Below, piece after piece: positions 54,101 through 63,613 of a stretch of 64,000 nucleotides of DNA. A program made the translations under genes and the position numbers. The notes beneath the pieces were generated by a model, which worked only from the letters and a program-made list of their open reading frames with translations, was not told where the DNA came from and made no database searches. How positions within the stretch are numbered: position 1 is the first letter of the stretch; every line of letters starts with the position of its first letter. Source of the DNA: Bacteroidota bacterium (GTDB taxonomy: Bacteria > Bacteroidota > Bacteroidia > JAHEXY01); the NCBI GenBank assembly GCA_023251875.1, contig JAHEXY010000004.1, positions 1-64,000 on the forward strand. The letters are read 5' to 3'.

Positions 54101-55399
54101 CTAATGCACTAAAATATTTCCATCAATATCAATTGTAAACAACTTTACTTGTTGCAACTGATTTACCAATTGCGCATCATACTTGGTTTTCGCCTTCACA
54201 TAATTTTCAGTAAAGCCGTACATAAAATTTTCTTTGTGTTCGGCTTCCCAAAGTACAGTAAAAGTTTTTCCTAATTGCTGTTCGTAAAAGTATCTGTGTT
54301 TTTTATCAGAGAGAGCATGTAGCATTTTACTTCTTTCTTTTCTTACCTCTTGTGGCACTACTCCCTCCATTTCAATAGCGGCAGTATTTTCTCTTTCTGA
54401 ATAAGTAAACACATGCAAATACGAAATATCTAATTCGTTTAAGTATTGATGCGTTTCCATAAAATAAGCATCTGTTTCACCGGGAAAGCCAACAATCACA
54501 TCTACTCCAATACAACAATTAGGCATTAATTCTTTTATTTTTCTTACTCTATCTGTATAAACTTCACGTTTATATCTCCTCCTCATATTTTTTAAAATTT
54601 CAGGTGAGCCCGATTGCAAAGGAATATGAAAATGCGGAACAAATTTTTCTGATTGTGCAACAAATTCTATTATTTCATTGGTAAGCAAATTGGGTTCAAT
54701 AGAAGAAATTCTAAACCGTTTTACACCTTCAATTTTATCAAGAGCTTTAACTAAATCAAAAAAAGTTTCATCATTGGGTTTTCCAAAATCTCCAATATTT
54801 ACACCTGTCAATACAATTTCTTTTACTCCGCTTTGTGCAGCTTCATGGGCAATTTTTAGTGTATTCTCAATTGTTTCACTTCTGCTTTTTCCTCTTGCAA
54901 GAGGGATTGTACAAAAAGCACATTTGTAATCGCAGCCATCTTGCACTTTTAAAAATGTTCTTGTTCTGTCACCGGCTGAATAAGAAGGAAAAAAAGCATT
55001 AACGTGATGAATATCGCAACTGTTCACTAATGCATGCGTTCTTTTTTCTAAATTTTTATCAATATGATTAAACAAATTAAATTTTTCGGAAGCCCCCAAC
55101 ACTATATCAACTCCGGGAATTTGTGCTATTTCTTGTGGCTTAAGTTGCGCATAACATCCCATAATGGCAACATAAGCTTCGGGAGAATTTTTTAAGGCTT
55201 GCCTAACTATGCTTCTACATTTTTTATCTGCATTATCAGTTACCGAACAAGTGTTGATTACGTATACATCAGCAACTTCTTCAAAATCAACTTTTACAAA
55301 ACCTCGATTTAAAAAATCGCGAGCAATAGTTGATGTTTCTGAAAAATTCAGCTTACATCCCAAAGTATAAAAAGCAACTTTTTTAGCAGTAATTTGCAT
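54101..55399 (-). CDS. mtaB: tRNA t6A37 methylthiotransferase MtaB
   Basis: A 432-residue radical-SAM enzyme that adds a methylthio group to t6A37 of tRNAs reading ANN codons. An N-terminal UPF0004 domain (FYTLGCKLNFSETSTIARD, INTCSVTDNADKKCRSIVRQ, GCYAQLKPQEI) holds one iron-sulfur cluster through three Cys. The radical-SAM Cys triad is in CDYKCAFC, and a C-terminal TRAM-like region follows. KLNFSE and VTDNADKKC mark MtaB rather than MiaB or RimO. A TACCTTTG box on the minus strand (55404-55411), five bases before the ATG, may give an extra leaderless transcript. It is 19 bp after pabB. Confidence 0.95.
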   Translation of the reverse strand: MQITAKKVAFYTLGCKLNFSETSTIARDFLNRGFVKVDFEEVADVYVINTCSVTDNADKKCRSIVRQALKNSPEAYVAIMGCYAQLKPQEIAQIPGVDIVLGASEKFNLFNHIDKNLEKRTHALVNSCDIHHVNAFFPSYSAGDRTRTFLKVQDGCDYKCAFCTIPLARGKSRSETIENTLKIAHEAAQSGVKEIVLTGVNIGDFGKPNDETFFDLVKALDKIEGVKRFRISSIEPNLLTNEIIEFVAQSEKFVPHFHIPLQSGSPEILKNMRRRYKREVYTDRVRKIKELMPNCCIGVDVIVGFPGETDAYFMETHQYLNELDISYLHVFTYSERENTAAIEMEGVVPQEVRKERSKMLHALSDKKHRYFYEQQLGKTFTVLWEAEHKENFMYGFTENYVKAKTKYDAQLVNQLQQVKLFTIDIDGNILVH

Positions 55400-55418
55400 A
55401 CTGCAAAGGTAGCGAATA

Positions 55419-56756
55419 TTATTCGCTTTCTACATGCTTCTTACTAAGCACATCTATAATGGCTTTTCCTTTTAGCAAACATTCTTTGTATTCATTTTCA
55501 GGAATAGATTTGGCCGTTATAGCACTGCCAACCATATATGATAGGTATTGATTAGATGCATTGTAAAAAAGACTCCTGATGACCACATTAAAATCAAAAT
55601 CACCTTGTGGACTTATATAGCCAACTGAGCCGGAAAATAATCCCCTTTTTGTAGATTCAAATTTTTCAATTAATTCCATTGCTTTTATTTTGGGCGCTCC
55701 TGTCATTGATCCCATTGGAAAACAAGAATGAATAACATCCGTAAAATGAAAAGAATCTTCTATTTGAGCACTTATAGTAGATACCATTTGATGTACCTGT
55801 TGGTACGAATAAATTTTGCAAAGCTCTTCTACTTTTACACTTCCTTTTTTTGCAATTTTCGAAAGATCGTTTCTCACCAAGTCAACAATCATAATATTTT
55901 CTGATCGTTCTTTTTGATCTGTAAAAAGTTGGGTTTTCAAACTCTCGTCTTCATACAAATTATTTCCCCTTTTACTAGTTCCCTTTATGGGTTGAGAAAT
56001 AACTTTATTTCCTTTCTTCATTAAAAATCTTTCCGGACTTGCACACATCAAATATTGATCATTCCATCGATAATAAACTGAAAAGGGAGTAGGGGATTTT
56101 TTTTTTAAACAAGTATATATTTCTACTGGATCCAATCCTTCTGTTTTTGTATAAAATTCCTGACAAAAATTTATTTCATAAATATCTCCTGACTGGATAT
56201 GTTGTTTCAACAACTGAATTTTTTCTAAATATACTTCTCTTGATATTTTAGGGGTAAAATTGACAATTGATGATTGATAATTGATAATTGACAATTGATA
56301 ATTATTAATTTCCTCATATAAATTTTTTATTTGCTCAGCAGAATAATTTTCTTGAAAAAATTCAATGGTAAGAACATTTTCTTTTACCAAAAAGATAAGT
56401 TTGGCTTGAAAAAAACAGAGTATAGGAAAATTTAAATGATCACTATTATTTGAATGTAGATCTTCGATTTCGTTTTTTATATCGTAGGATAAAAAACCAA
56501 AAAGCCAATCTTGATGTTTTAAATGAAACTCTTTTAATTGTTGTAAGCTTTTTTCATTCTCGTTTATAATCTGTAATTCATCCAATTTGTCAACAGCTAC
56601 AATACAATCATAATTAGAGAAATTAGGATTGAGTTCATCGCTATTGGCATTACAACTATCAAAGTAACAACAACATTTAAAATTACTTGCCCATCTTAAA
56701 ATATTTTGCTTAAGCAAAGAAACATTATCTAAACTAAATTTTAAATTATTTCTCAT
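55419..56756 (-). CDS. pabB: Aminodeoxychorismate synthase component I, with repeat-encoded linker
   Basis: A 445-residue chorismate-binding enzyme for 4-aminobenzoate and folate synthesis. Conserved blocks in the second half are SGDIYEINFCQEF, SPERFL, PIKGTSKRG, MIVDLVRNDLSKI, FPMGSMTGAPKIKAME and RGLFSGSVGY. PIKGT with the Lys fits PabB rather than anthranilate synthase TrpE. Residues 151-167 (NNYQLSIINYQSSIVNF) are encoded by a tandem AATTGACAATTGAT-type repeat (56257-56313), in frame, between the N-terminal region and the chorismate domain. The linker is expected to tolerate this. No amidotransferase (pabA) gene is adjacent. It is followed by mtaB after 19 bp. Confidence 0.92.
   Translation of the reverse strand: MRNNLKFSLDNVSLLKQNILRWASNFKCCCYFDSCNANSDELNPNFSNYDCIVAVDKLDELQIINENEKSLQQLKEFHLKHQDWLFGFLSYDIKNEIEDLHSNNSDHLNFPILCFFQAKLIFLVKENVLTIEFFQENYSAEQIKNLYEEINNYQLSIINYQSSIVNFTPKISREVYLEKIQLLKQHIQSGDIYEINFCQEFYTKTEGLDPVEIYTCLKKKSPTPFSVYYRWNDQYLMCASPERFLMKKGNKVISQPIKGTSKRGNNLYEDESLKTQLFTDQKERSENIMIVDLVRNDLSKIAKKGSVKVEELCKIYSYQQVHQMVSTISAQIEDSFHFTDVIHSCFPMGSMTGAPKIKAMELIEKFESTKRGLFSGSVGYISPQGDFDFNVVIRSLFYNASNQYLSYMVGSAITAKSIPENEYKECLLKGKAIIDVLSKKHVESE
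56257..56313. repeat. AATTGACAATTGAT-type tandem repeat inside pabB
   Basis: Five imperfect units of the form AATTGACAATTGATGATTG and ATAATTGATAATTGACAATT lie within the coding sequence, in frame, encoding Asn/Tyr/Gln/Ser/Ile-rich residues 151-167. Similar DNA is a common intergenic repeat in Bacteroidota. Confidence 0.75.
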
Positions 56757-56797
56757 CAGGCAATTGCATTGTTTCTCAAATTAAATTACGTGTCAAA

Positions 56798-56833
56798 AGT
56801 ATAACCTTTTAATGATTTTTACGTATAAGTAGG
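56798..56833 (+). promoter_or_regulatory. ECF sigma factor-like promoter, copy 3
   Basis: ATAACC (56801-56806), a 15-bp T-rich spacer very like that of copy 1, and CGTATAAGTAGG (56822-56833), 16 bases upstream of the fibre-like gene. A possible minus-strand -7 box for pabB (56794-56801) overlaps it. Confidence 0.5.
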
Positions 56834-56849
56834 TAAATCTATATCTGGT

Positions 56850-58817
56850 ATGAATAAATTTACCTTGCTATTTATACTTTTTTTATTTTCTTGTCTTTAT
56901 GGAATAAAAAGTTTTGCTCAAGGTGTAGCTATTAATACTACCGGAGCAACTCCTAATTGTATGTTAGATGTGAGGGCAAGCGTAAGTAGTGGTACCGCTA
57001 TAAAAGAAGTGTTACGAATACAAAGGGATTATTCTGATGTTGCCGGTGCAAATGGTATTGGTTGTTCTCAAACTTTTTACCTTGAAAATAATTTAGAAGG
57101 AACAATGGCCAAAGCTGCAACAATACAAGCTATGTTAGATAATGCCACTAATACTACTGAAGATGGAACCTTGGTTTTTAATGTTTCAAGAGGAGGAACT
57201 TTAAAAGAAAGCATGCGTTGTGATGGAACCTTAAACTTTATAGGCATTAATCAATCATCTCCAAGCGCAAGGTTGGATGTGAAAGATGGTTTAAGTAATA
57301 ATACACAAACTGAAGTGGTAAGAATAGAAAGAGAAAATACTGGAGTAGCAACTGCTGGCGGTACAGGCATAGGAGAAACTATTAATTTTTACTTAGAAAA
57401 TTCTGTTGATGGTACTTTAACAAAAGCGGGAGCTGTAGGTTCTGTTTTTGATGTGGCTACCAGTGGCTCAGAAGAAGGCTCTTTAACTTTGGCTTATGCT
57501 CAAAACAATGTTTTGAAAGAGGGTATGCGAGTTGACGGAACTGCAGGTTATGTAGGGATTAACACGATCACTCCGTCTGCTCGATTAGATGTTGTTGAAG
57601 GTAGCCTTGTTGATAATACAACATTAGAAGTGCTTAGGGTAGAAAGAATAAACTCCACTGCTGCAACTGGCGGGGCGGTAAATATAGGCGCATCTGAAGG
57701 ATTTTATCTTGAAAGTAGTACTGATGGTACAATGTTAAAAGGCGGAAGTATTGATGTTATATTGGAAAATGTAACTGCTGCAAGTGAAGTAGGAAGCATG
57801 CTTTTTAAAGTAGCCCAATCCGGAACTGTAGCGGAAGCAATGCGTGTTGATGGAACTTCCGGTTATGTGGGTATTGGTCAAACCAATCCCCAGGCACCAT
57901 TGCATGTTACTTATACAGATGACGCAGCTAATACGGTACCCATGATAAAAATTGAAAGAACAAAGAAAACGGGTGCTGGTGTTGCCAGCCAGGGTGCTGC
58001 TTTTCAATATTTTTTAGAAGATGATGGAGGAAATTCAGTTAACGTTGTTTCATTGGATGCTGTGCAGGATGTGGCTACAGCAGGTAATAACCAAGAGGCT
58101 ACATTACGTTTTTTAACAAAAATTGCAGGTAGTGGTACCGTGGCGGAACAAATGCGTATTGATGGAACTGCTGGTTATATTGGTATGGGAGCAACAAACC
58201 CATTATCAAAATTAGATGTTGTACAAGATGATAACAACAATACCGTTTTGCAAGTATTAACTTTAGAAAGAAATAAAACTACAGGAGCCGCTTCTGCAAA
58301 TGGCATTGGAGAACAAATTGCATTTTTAATTGAAGACGGTGGAGCCGCATTGCAAGAGCATGCCGATATTGATGCCCGTTTAATAAATTATACCGATGGA
58401 AGTGAGGATGCCGCAATTGAATTTAGATGTACCACAGACGGAACTACAGATAAAATGATTATGGGTATTATTGGTGATCAGGGAGGGGCAGTAACTTTTT
58501 TTGGTGGGGTTGAATACCCCGTGCGATCTGTAAGTGGCAATGGAGCAAATACAACATTAGATCGTAGTGACTATTTTATAAAAGCTACTGCTACCGGAGC
58601 TGCTGACTATACTGTTAATTTACCCCCTGTTAACGGAACAAATATTGTGGGCCATGTTTATGTAATAAAAAGAATGAATGCAACTGCCGGAAATGATATT
58701 ATAATTGATGCCAATGGAACTGAAACTATTGATGGTGCTATTACTTTGTCATTATTAAATCAATATGATTGCGCTACTTTAATTTCAAATGGTACCGAAT
58801 GGAGTATTATGAAATAG
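56850..58817 (+). CDS. Secreted repeat protein with phage-fibre-like C-terminus
   Basis: A 655-residue protein with a signal peptide (about 1-24, ending KSFAQ). Five repeats of about 100 residues follow, each with SARLDVxxG, VLRIER or VVRIER, FYLENSxDGT and MRVDGTxGYVGI. The repeats start with the same IGxTxPSARLDV strand seen in fibre proteins that carry S74 domains, including the first gene of this window. The last 90 residues (DRSDYFIKATATG, IDANGTETIDGAITLSL, ISNGTEWSIMK) resemble the tip domain of some phage tail fibres. There is no T9SS sorting domain. A role as an extracellular fibre or adhesin is inferred. It has an ECF-like promoter and a weak terminator. Confidence 0.8.
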   Translation: MNKFTLLFILFLFSCLYGIKSFAQGVAINTTGATPNCMLDVRASVSSGTAIKEVLRIQRDYSDVAGANGIGCSQTFYLENNLEGTMAKAATIQAMLDNATNTTEDGTLVFNVSRGGTLKESMRCDGTLNFIGINQSSPSARLDVKDGLSNNTQTEVVRIERENTGVATAGGTGIGETINFYLENSVDGTLTKAGAVGSVFDVATSGSEEGSLTLAYAQNNVLKEGMRVDGTAGYVGINTITPSARLDVVEGSLVDNTTLEVLRVERINSTAATGGAVNIGASEGFYLESSTDGTMLKGGSIDVILENVTAASEVGSMLFKVAQSGTVAEAMRVDGTSGYVGIGQTNPQAPLHVTYTDDAANTVPMIKIERTKKTGAGVASQGAAFQYFLEDDGGNSVNVVSLDAVQDVATAGNNQEATLRFLTKIAGSGTVAEQMRIDGTAGYIGMGATNPLSKLDVVQDDNNNTVLQVLTLERNKTTGAASANGIGEQIAFLIEDGGAALQEHADIDARLINYTDGSEDAAIEFRCTTDGTTDKMIMGIIGDQGGAVTFFGGVEYPVRSVSGNGANTTLDRSDYFIKATATGAADYTVNLPPVNGTNIVGHVYVIKRMNATAGNDIIIDANGTETIDGAITLSLLNQYDCATLISNGTEWSIMK

Positions 58818-58880
58818 ATATCCAAAATTGATCGCTCCTAATAACTCGAAAACTTTTCTTCTTTTTATTTCTTAGCATTC

Positions 58881-58902
58881 AGCTAATGTTAGCTATTTTT
58901 TT
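58881..58902 (+). terminator. Weak terminator after the fibre-like gene
   Basis: The short stem AGCTA with TAGCT is followed by a run of seven T. It is weak in GC content, so confidence is limited. Confidence 0.35.
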
Positions 58903-58995
58903 ATCAGCTTCATCTTAAAAGCATGGCTTTTTTCACCTGATAAAATAGAAAATTTGTATTCTTTTGCTTTCCCAAAAAACAGTTTATTAATATTC

Positions 58996-59003
58996 TATCT
59001 TTG
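58996..59003 (+). promoter_or_regulatory. Possible -7 element of the beta-helix protein gene
   Basis: TATCTTTG lies 43 bases upstream of the ATG. No TTTG is at the expected distance for a -33 element. Confidence 0.35.
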
Positions 59004-59046
59004 CCATGTAAAAATGACAAGATAGACCCAAATTAATAAACCCAAT

Positions 59047-62000
59047 ATGAATACCTGTTTAAAATTCTTTACAAAAGTTCGATTGTTCGCTTTCTTTCTA
59101 GCAACAATTACCACAACACAGCTTTTTGCTGTAACAACTACATGTACAACAAGTGGAGCATGGACAAGTTCCGGAACATGGGATAATGGCGTACCTTCAT
59201 CTACAACTGATGTAGTGGTACCTTCCGGTAAAACTGTAACAATGGATGGCGTTGGAGTTTCATGTAAGTCAATTGCATTAACAGGCACGCTTAACTGGAC
59301 TCAATCACGTGCCACTGCTGTTGGAACAGGAGGTATTACCATGTATAATGGAGCATCAATAACAGGATCTGTTTTAGCAACAGGAACACTAACTTGTTCG
59401 GGTAATTTATCTATACCAAGCTCTGCCGTAGTTACTATTGCAAAAGTAACACTGAATATTTCAGGTAATACTACCATTTATGGAGGAGGAGCTCAAGTAA
59501 ATTTTACTAATGTTAATGGAACCAAGACTTTTTCAAATATTACTATTAATAGTGGTGGTACTTGGAATTGCTCTGTAAATGAAAGTTTTGATATTTCAGG
59601 AAACTTACAATGCGATGGTACTTTTACAAGTGGTGCAGGTGATTATTTTTTTACAGGAACTTCAGCAACAATTGGAGGAACACTTAGCATGGATTCACTA
59701 GAAATAAATAGTGGAGGAAGTGTAACCAATAATGGTACTTTAACTATTAATTCAAAACTTGCAACCTCAACAGGAACAGGAACTTTAATTAATGGAACAG
59801 GAGCAACTTTAAATATTAATGTTCCATCAACAAAAGATATTTCAATTACTACATTTACTGCTTCGGCAACAAATAATACAGTAAATTATGCTAATTCCAG
59901 TGGTGTTTATCAATATATTGAAACACCAAGTTCTTCTACTTTCTACAATTTATCAATTTCGGGTTCAGGCAATAAATATGTAATGGGAGATATAACTGTT
60001 AGTGGCAGTCTTGCCATTTCGGGTTCTGCAGTATTGCGAAGTGAATCACATCAAATTACTGGTAATGGCACGGGTACTTTTACAATGGCTTCAGGTACTG
60101 AACTAAGTTTAGGACTTATTGGTAGTTCAACTAATGTGCTTTTTCCTACAAACTTTACAGCATCAAATACTACTCTTAATGCGGCAAGCCTTGTTAGATA
60201 TGATACAGAAGGAAGTCAAAGTATTTCAAGAACGCCTACCTATGGTAATCTTGAAATTAATGGATGGGCTGCTACTTGTACAAAAACACTTTCCGGCTCT
60301 GGATCACTTGTAGTTTCAGGAGATCTTACACTAAGCGAAAGTACTGGAAATTTAACCTTAGATATTACCACAAGTACTTTAAATGTTAGTGGTAATATTG
60401 CAGGAGATGCAGATTTAAATGCAAGCACAGGAACTATTTTTATTGGAGGTAATTATTCAAATACCGGTACACTTACTGTAGGTTCAAATATTGTAAATTA
60501 TAATGGAACCAGTGATCAAGTAGTGAAAATTGCAAATTACTATGTATTGACTATTCAAAAAGCAAGCGGTACTGCAACTATAAGCAATAGTGGTACTTTA
60601 ACAGCAACTACGCTTAATAATCTTTCCGGAACAATTTCTTTAAGTAATGCTGCAACCATTAGCAATGTAGATATTCAGGGAACGCTTCAATTAACATCAA
60701 CATCTAGCGGAATTAATATTGATGATTTTAAAATTTATTCAGGAGGAACGGCTACACATAGTTCAGCTATCACTGTTAATGTTTCCGGAAATTTTACCAA
60801 CAATGGAACCTTTACAGTAGGTGGCTCTAGCTATAATTTTACCGGTACAGCAAAACAATTTAGCGGATCTTCAGCCACAAGTTTTAGTAACATTCAAGTT
60901 ACGGGAACCTATACCAATAACATGACCGTTTCTTTAAGTGTAAAAGATGTAACAGGTAGTGGCTCTCTTACCAATGCAAGCAATAAAACATTATACATTA
61001 GTGGAGTAAATACAGTAACAACATTTGATGCCACTGCAAGTGGAAATTCAGTAGAATATAATTCAACATCTTCTCAAATCATACGAGCTACAAGTTATTA
61101 TCATTTGATTAGTTCATCTACGGGTAGCAGAACCATTAGTTCTGGAACTACAGTAAAAATTGCAGGTACATTTACTACAGGTTCTAATGGTTATACTACT
61201 ACCGGAAGTACAGTTGAATTTAATGGTAGTAGTGCTCAAGTAATACCTCAATTCAATTTCTATAATTTAGTGAGTTCATCTACAGGAACTCGTACATTTA
61301 ATTCTTCAACCATTATTGGAATTGCCGGAGCTTTTACAATTGGTAGCAATTCATATACTGTTACGGGCAGTAGAGTTGATTTTAATGGAAGTGGAGTACA
61401 AACTATTCCTGCCTTTACTTTTTACAATTTGACTGTTTCAAATAATAATTCAGTTAGTTTAGCTGGAGCTGTTACCGTAAATGGCAATTTTGATAACCAA
61501 GGACAATTTAGTGCAGCAACTTATGCTATTTCTTTAGCCGGTAATTGGAATAACGATGGAGTATATACCAATACAACTAATACCCTAACACTAAGTGGCA
61601 CTTCAGACCAATCTATTACAGGTTCTTCATCCACTACATTTACTAATTTAACTATTAATAAATCTTCAGGTACATTAACTTTAAGTGCAGCAACAACTGT
61701 TAATGGAACTTTAACACTTACATCTGGCAAAATCTATACTACTTCTACCAATCTCTTAACGCTTGGTTCATCTGCATCTGTTACCGGAGCCTCTAATAGT
61801 AGTTATGTTGATGGACCTGTAGCTAAAGTTATGACCAGCACTTCTGCGTTTACATTTCCTACAGGAAAAAATGGGCGCTACCAATCTGTTGCTGTAACTC
61901 CTGCATCTGCTGTTTCTGTTACTTTTAGATCCGAATATTTTGATGCTACAACCAATAATAGCCCGTGTGGAACAGGTATTCAACATGTAAGCCAAGTAGA

Positions 62001-62811
62001 ATATCATCAAGTGGACAGAACAAGTGGGACTACCAATGCTTATGTAACTTTATCTTGGGGTACCCAAAGTAAAGTTGATGGTTCAGCTTTAGCCGATTTG
62101 CGTGTTGCCAGATGGAATGGTTCACAATGGGAAGATAAAGGACAAGCTTCTGTTTCCGGTAGCAGCTCTTCAGGAACAATAAAATCAAATCTTGTTACAA
62201 GTTTTAGTCCTTTTAAATTAGCATCTGCTACTTCTAGTAATCCGCTACCTGTTAATTTAGTTAGTTTTAGTGCTGAAATTGTAAAAGAAAGTATCCAATT
62301 AAATTGGGAAACTGCCTCTGAAATAGACAATGACTATTTCTCTATTGAAAAAAGTACTGATGGAATTTCTTTTGAAGAAATTGAAAAAATAGCAGGTAAT
62401 GGCAATAGCAATGTGCCTATTAATTATTCTTTTATTGACGAAAATCCTCACAATGGAATTTCTTATTATCGATTAAAGCAAGTTGATTTTAATGGTGCTT
62501 ATGAATATTCTGCAATTGTATCTGCTAATTTTGAAAAAGAAACTGATAATGGATTTGTAATTCTTAATGGAAATTTAAGTTCTTCTAGTTTAAAAATGAT
62601 TGTGAATGGCTACAGCGATCAAACGTGCTATTTTAAAATAGTTGATCTTTCAGGAAAAGTATGTAGCATATTTAATTATGCAATACATGGAAATAGCGAA
62701 ATGCTAAGCATTAACATGGAAAAAGAACTTCAATCGGGCATTTATTTAATATTGATGTCTTCTGCTGATGAAAAAGTATACAGCCAAAAAATGTTAATTC
62801 AATACTATTAA
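59047..62811 (+). CDS. Large secreted beta-strand repeat protein with T9SS sorting domain
   Basis: A 1254-residue protein with a signal peptide (about 1-28). An opening of the kind GAWTSSGTWDNGVPSSTTDVVVPSGKTVT, here split over residues 35-65, is common in surface proteins of this phylum. Then come about 900 residues of Ser/Thr/Gly-rich short strands (NISGNTTIYGGG, FNGSGVQTIPAFTFYNL, NGTLTLTSGKIYT), probably a long beta-helix or filament. Near 1085 begins a conserved beta domain (PLPVNLVSFSAEIV, IQLNWETASEIDNDYFSI) that usually precedes a sorting domain. The final 80 residues (FKIVDLSGKVC, QSGIYLILMSS) form a T9SS type A sorting domain. An adhesin or surface-layer role is inferred. Confidence 0.86.
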   Translation: MNTCLKFFTKVRLFAFFLATITTTQLFAVTTTCTTSGAWTSSGTWDNGVPSSTTDVVVPSGKTVTMDGVGVSCKSIALTGTLNWTQSRATAVGTGGITMYNGASITGSVLATGTLTCSGNLSIPSSAVVTIAKVTLNISGNTTIYGGGAQVNFTNVNGTKTFSNITINSGGTWNCSVNESFDISGNLQCDGTFTSGAGDYFFTGTSATIGGTLSMDSLEINSGGSVTNNGTLTINSKLATSTGTGTLINGTGATLNINVPSTKDISITTFTASATNNTVNYANSSGVYQYIETPSSSTFYNLSISGSGNKYVMGDITVSGSLAISGSAVLRSESHQITGNGTGTFTMASGTELSLGLIGSSTNVLFPTNFTASNTTLNAASLVRYDTEGSQSISRTPTYGNLEINGWAATCTKTLSGSGSLVVSGDLTLSESTGNLTLDITTSTLNVSGNIAGDADLNASTGTIFIGGNYSNTGTLTVGSNIVNYNGTSDQVVKIANYYVLTIQKASGTATISNSGTLTATTLNNLSGTISLSNAATISNVDIQGTLQLTSTSSGINIDDFKIYSGGTATHSSAITVNVSGNFTNNGTFTVGGSSYNFTGTAKQFSGSSATSFSNIQVTGTYTNNMTVSLSVKDVTGSGSLTNASNKTLYISGVNTVTTFDATASGNSVEYNSTSSQIIRATSYYHLISSSTGSRTISSGTTVKIAGTFTTGSNGYTTTGSTVEFNGSSAQVIPQFNFYNLVSSSTGTRTFNSSTIIGIAGAFTIGSNSYTVTGSRVDFNGSGVQTIPAFTFYNLTVSNNNSVSLAGAVTVNGNFDNQGQFSAATYAISLAGNWNNDGVYTNTTNTLTLSGTSDQSITGSSSTTFTNLTINKSSGTLTLSAATTVNGTLTLTSGKIYTTSTNLLTLGSSASVTGASNSSYVDGPVAKVMTSTSAFTFPTGKNGRYQSVAVTPASAVSVTFRSEYFDATTNNSPCGTGIQHVSQVEYHQVDRTSGTTNAYVTLSWGTQSKVDGSALADLRVARWNGSQWEDKGQASVSGSSSSGTIKSNLVTSFSPFKLASATSSNPLPVNLVSFSAEIVKESIQLNWETASEIDNDYFSIEKSTDGISFEEIEKIAGNGNSNVPINYSFIDENPHNGISYYRLKQVDFNGAYEYSAIVSANFEKETDNGFVILNGNLSSSSLKMIVNGYSDQTCYFKIVDLSGKVCSIFNYAIHGNSEMLSINMEKELQSGIYLILMSSADEKVYSQKMLIQYY

Positions 62812-62878
62812 TTACAATTGAATGTTGTAGATGCTGAGCATGTTTAGTAAATTGCCGTTTACAAATATTTATTTATAA

Positions 62879-63613
62879 GTGTCAGACAGCATTGTAATTA
62901 TACCAACCTTTAACGAAAAGGAAAATATTTCGAAAATGATTCGAAAAGTATTTTCCCTGCCTTATACTTTTCATGTATTGGTTATTGACGATGGCTCGCC
63001 TGATGGTACTGCTCAAATTGTAAAAGATTTGATGAAAGATTTTCCTACACAATTATTTATTGAAGAAAGAAAAGGAAAACTAGGGCTTGGAACGGCCTAC
63101 ATTCATGGTTTTAAATGGGCTTTAGCAAAGGGATATGAATATATTTTTGAAATGGATGCCGATTTTTCCCATAATCCTGAAGATTTAATGCAATTACTCG
63201 AGGCCTGTGTAAAAGGCGCTGATGTAGCCATTGGCTCACGTTATATTACAGGCGTAAATGTAGTAAATTGGCCTATGAGTAGGGTGCTGATGTCGTACTT
63301 TGCTTCTGTATATGTTCGTAGAGTAACAGGTATTAAAATCATGGATACTACAGCCGGATTTAAATGTTATAGAAGAAAAGTATTGGAAACCATACGGCTA
63401 GATAAAATAACTTTTATTGGCTATGCTTTTCAAATTGAAATGAAATTTACTGCCTGGAAATATGGATTCAACTTGGTTGAAGTACCTATCATTTTTACCG
63501 ATAGAAAAGAAGGGCAATCGAAAATGAGTTCAGGTATTTTTAAAGAAGCAATTCTTGGTGTGATGCAAATGAAATGGAAGAGTTTTTTTCGAAATTATAA
63601 AAGAAATATTTAA
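62879..63613 (+). CDS. Dolichol-phosphate-mannose-synthase-like glycosyltransferase (GT2)
   Basis: A 244-residue polyprenol-phosphate glycosyltransferase starting with GTG. SIVIIPTFNEKENISKMI, LVIDDGSPDGTAQIV and the metal-binding EMDADFSHNPEDL are the standard motifs of the DPM1 group, as is GSRYITGVNVVNWP. It lacks the C-terminal membrane segments of longer relatives, so it is probably a soluble enzyme bound to the inner membrane that loads a sugar, often mannose, onto undecaprenyl phosphate. The donor sugar is inferred. The next gene, dihydroorotase, starts 71 bp downstream after two repeats. Confidence 0.92.
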   Translation: MSDSIVIIPTFNEKENISKMIRKVFSLPYTFHVLVIDDGSPDGTAQIVKDLMKDFPTQLFIEERKGKLGLGTAYIHGFKWALAKGYEYIFEMDADFSHNPEDLMQLLEACVKGADVAIGSRYITGVNVVNWPMSRVLMSYFASVYVRRVTGIKIMDTTAGFKCYRRKVLETIRLDKITFIGYAFQIEMKFTAWKYGFNLVEVPIIFTDRKEGQSKMSSGIFKEAILGVMQMKWKSFFRNYKRNI

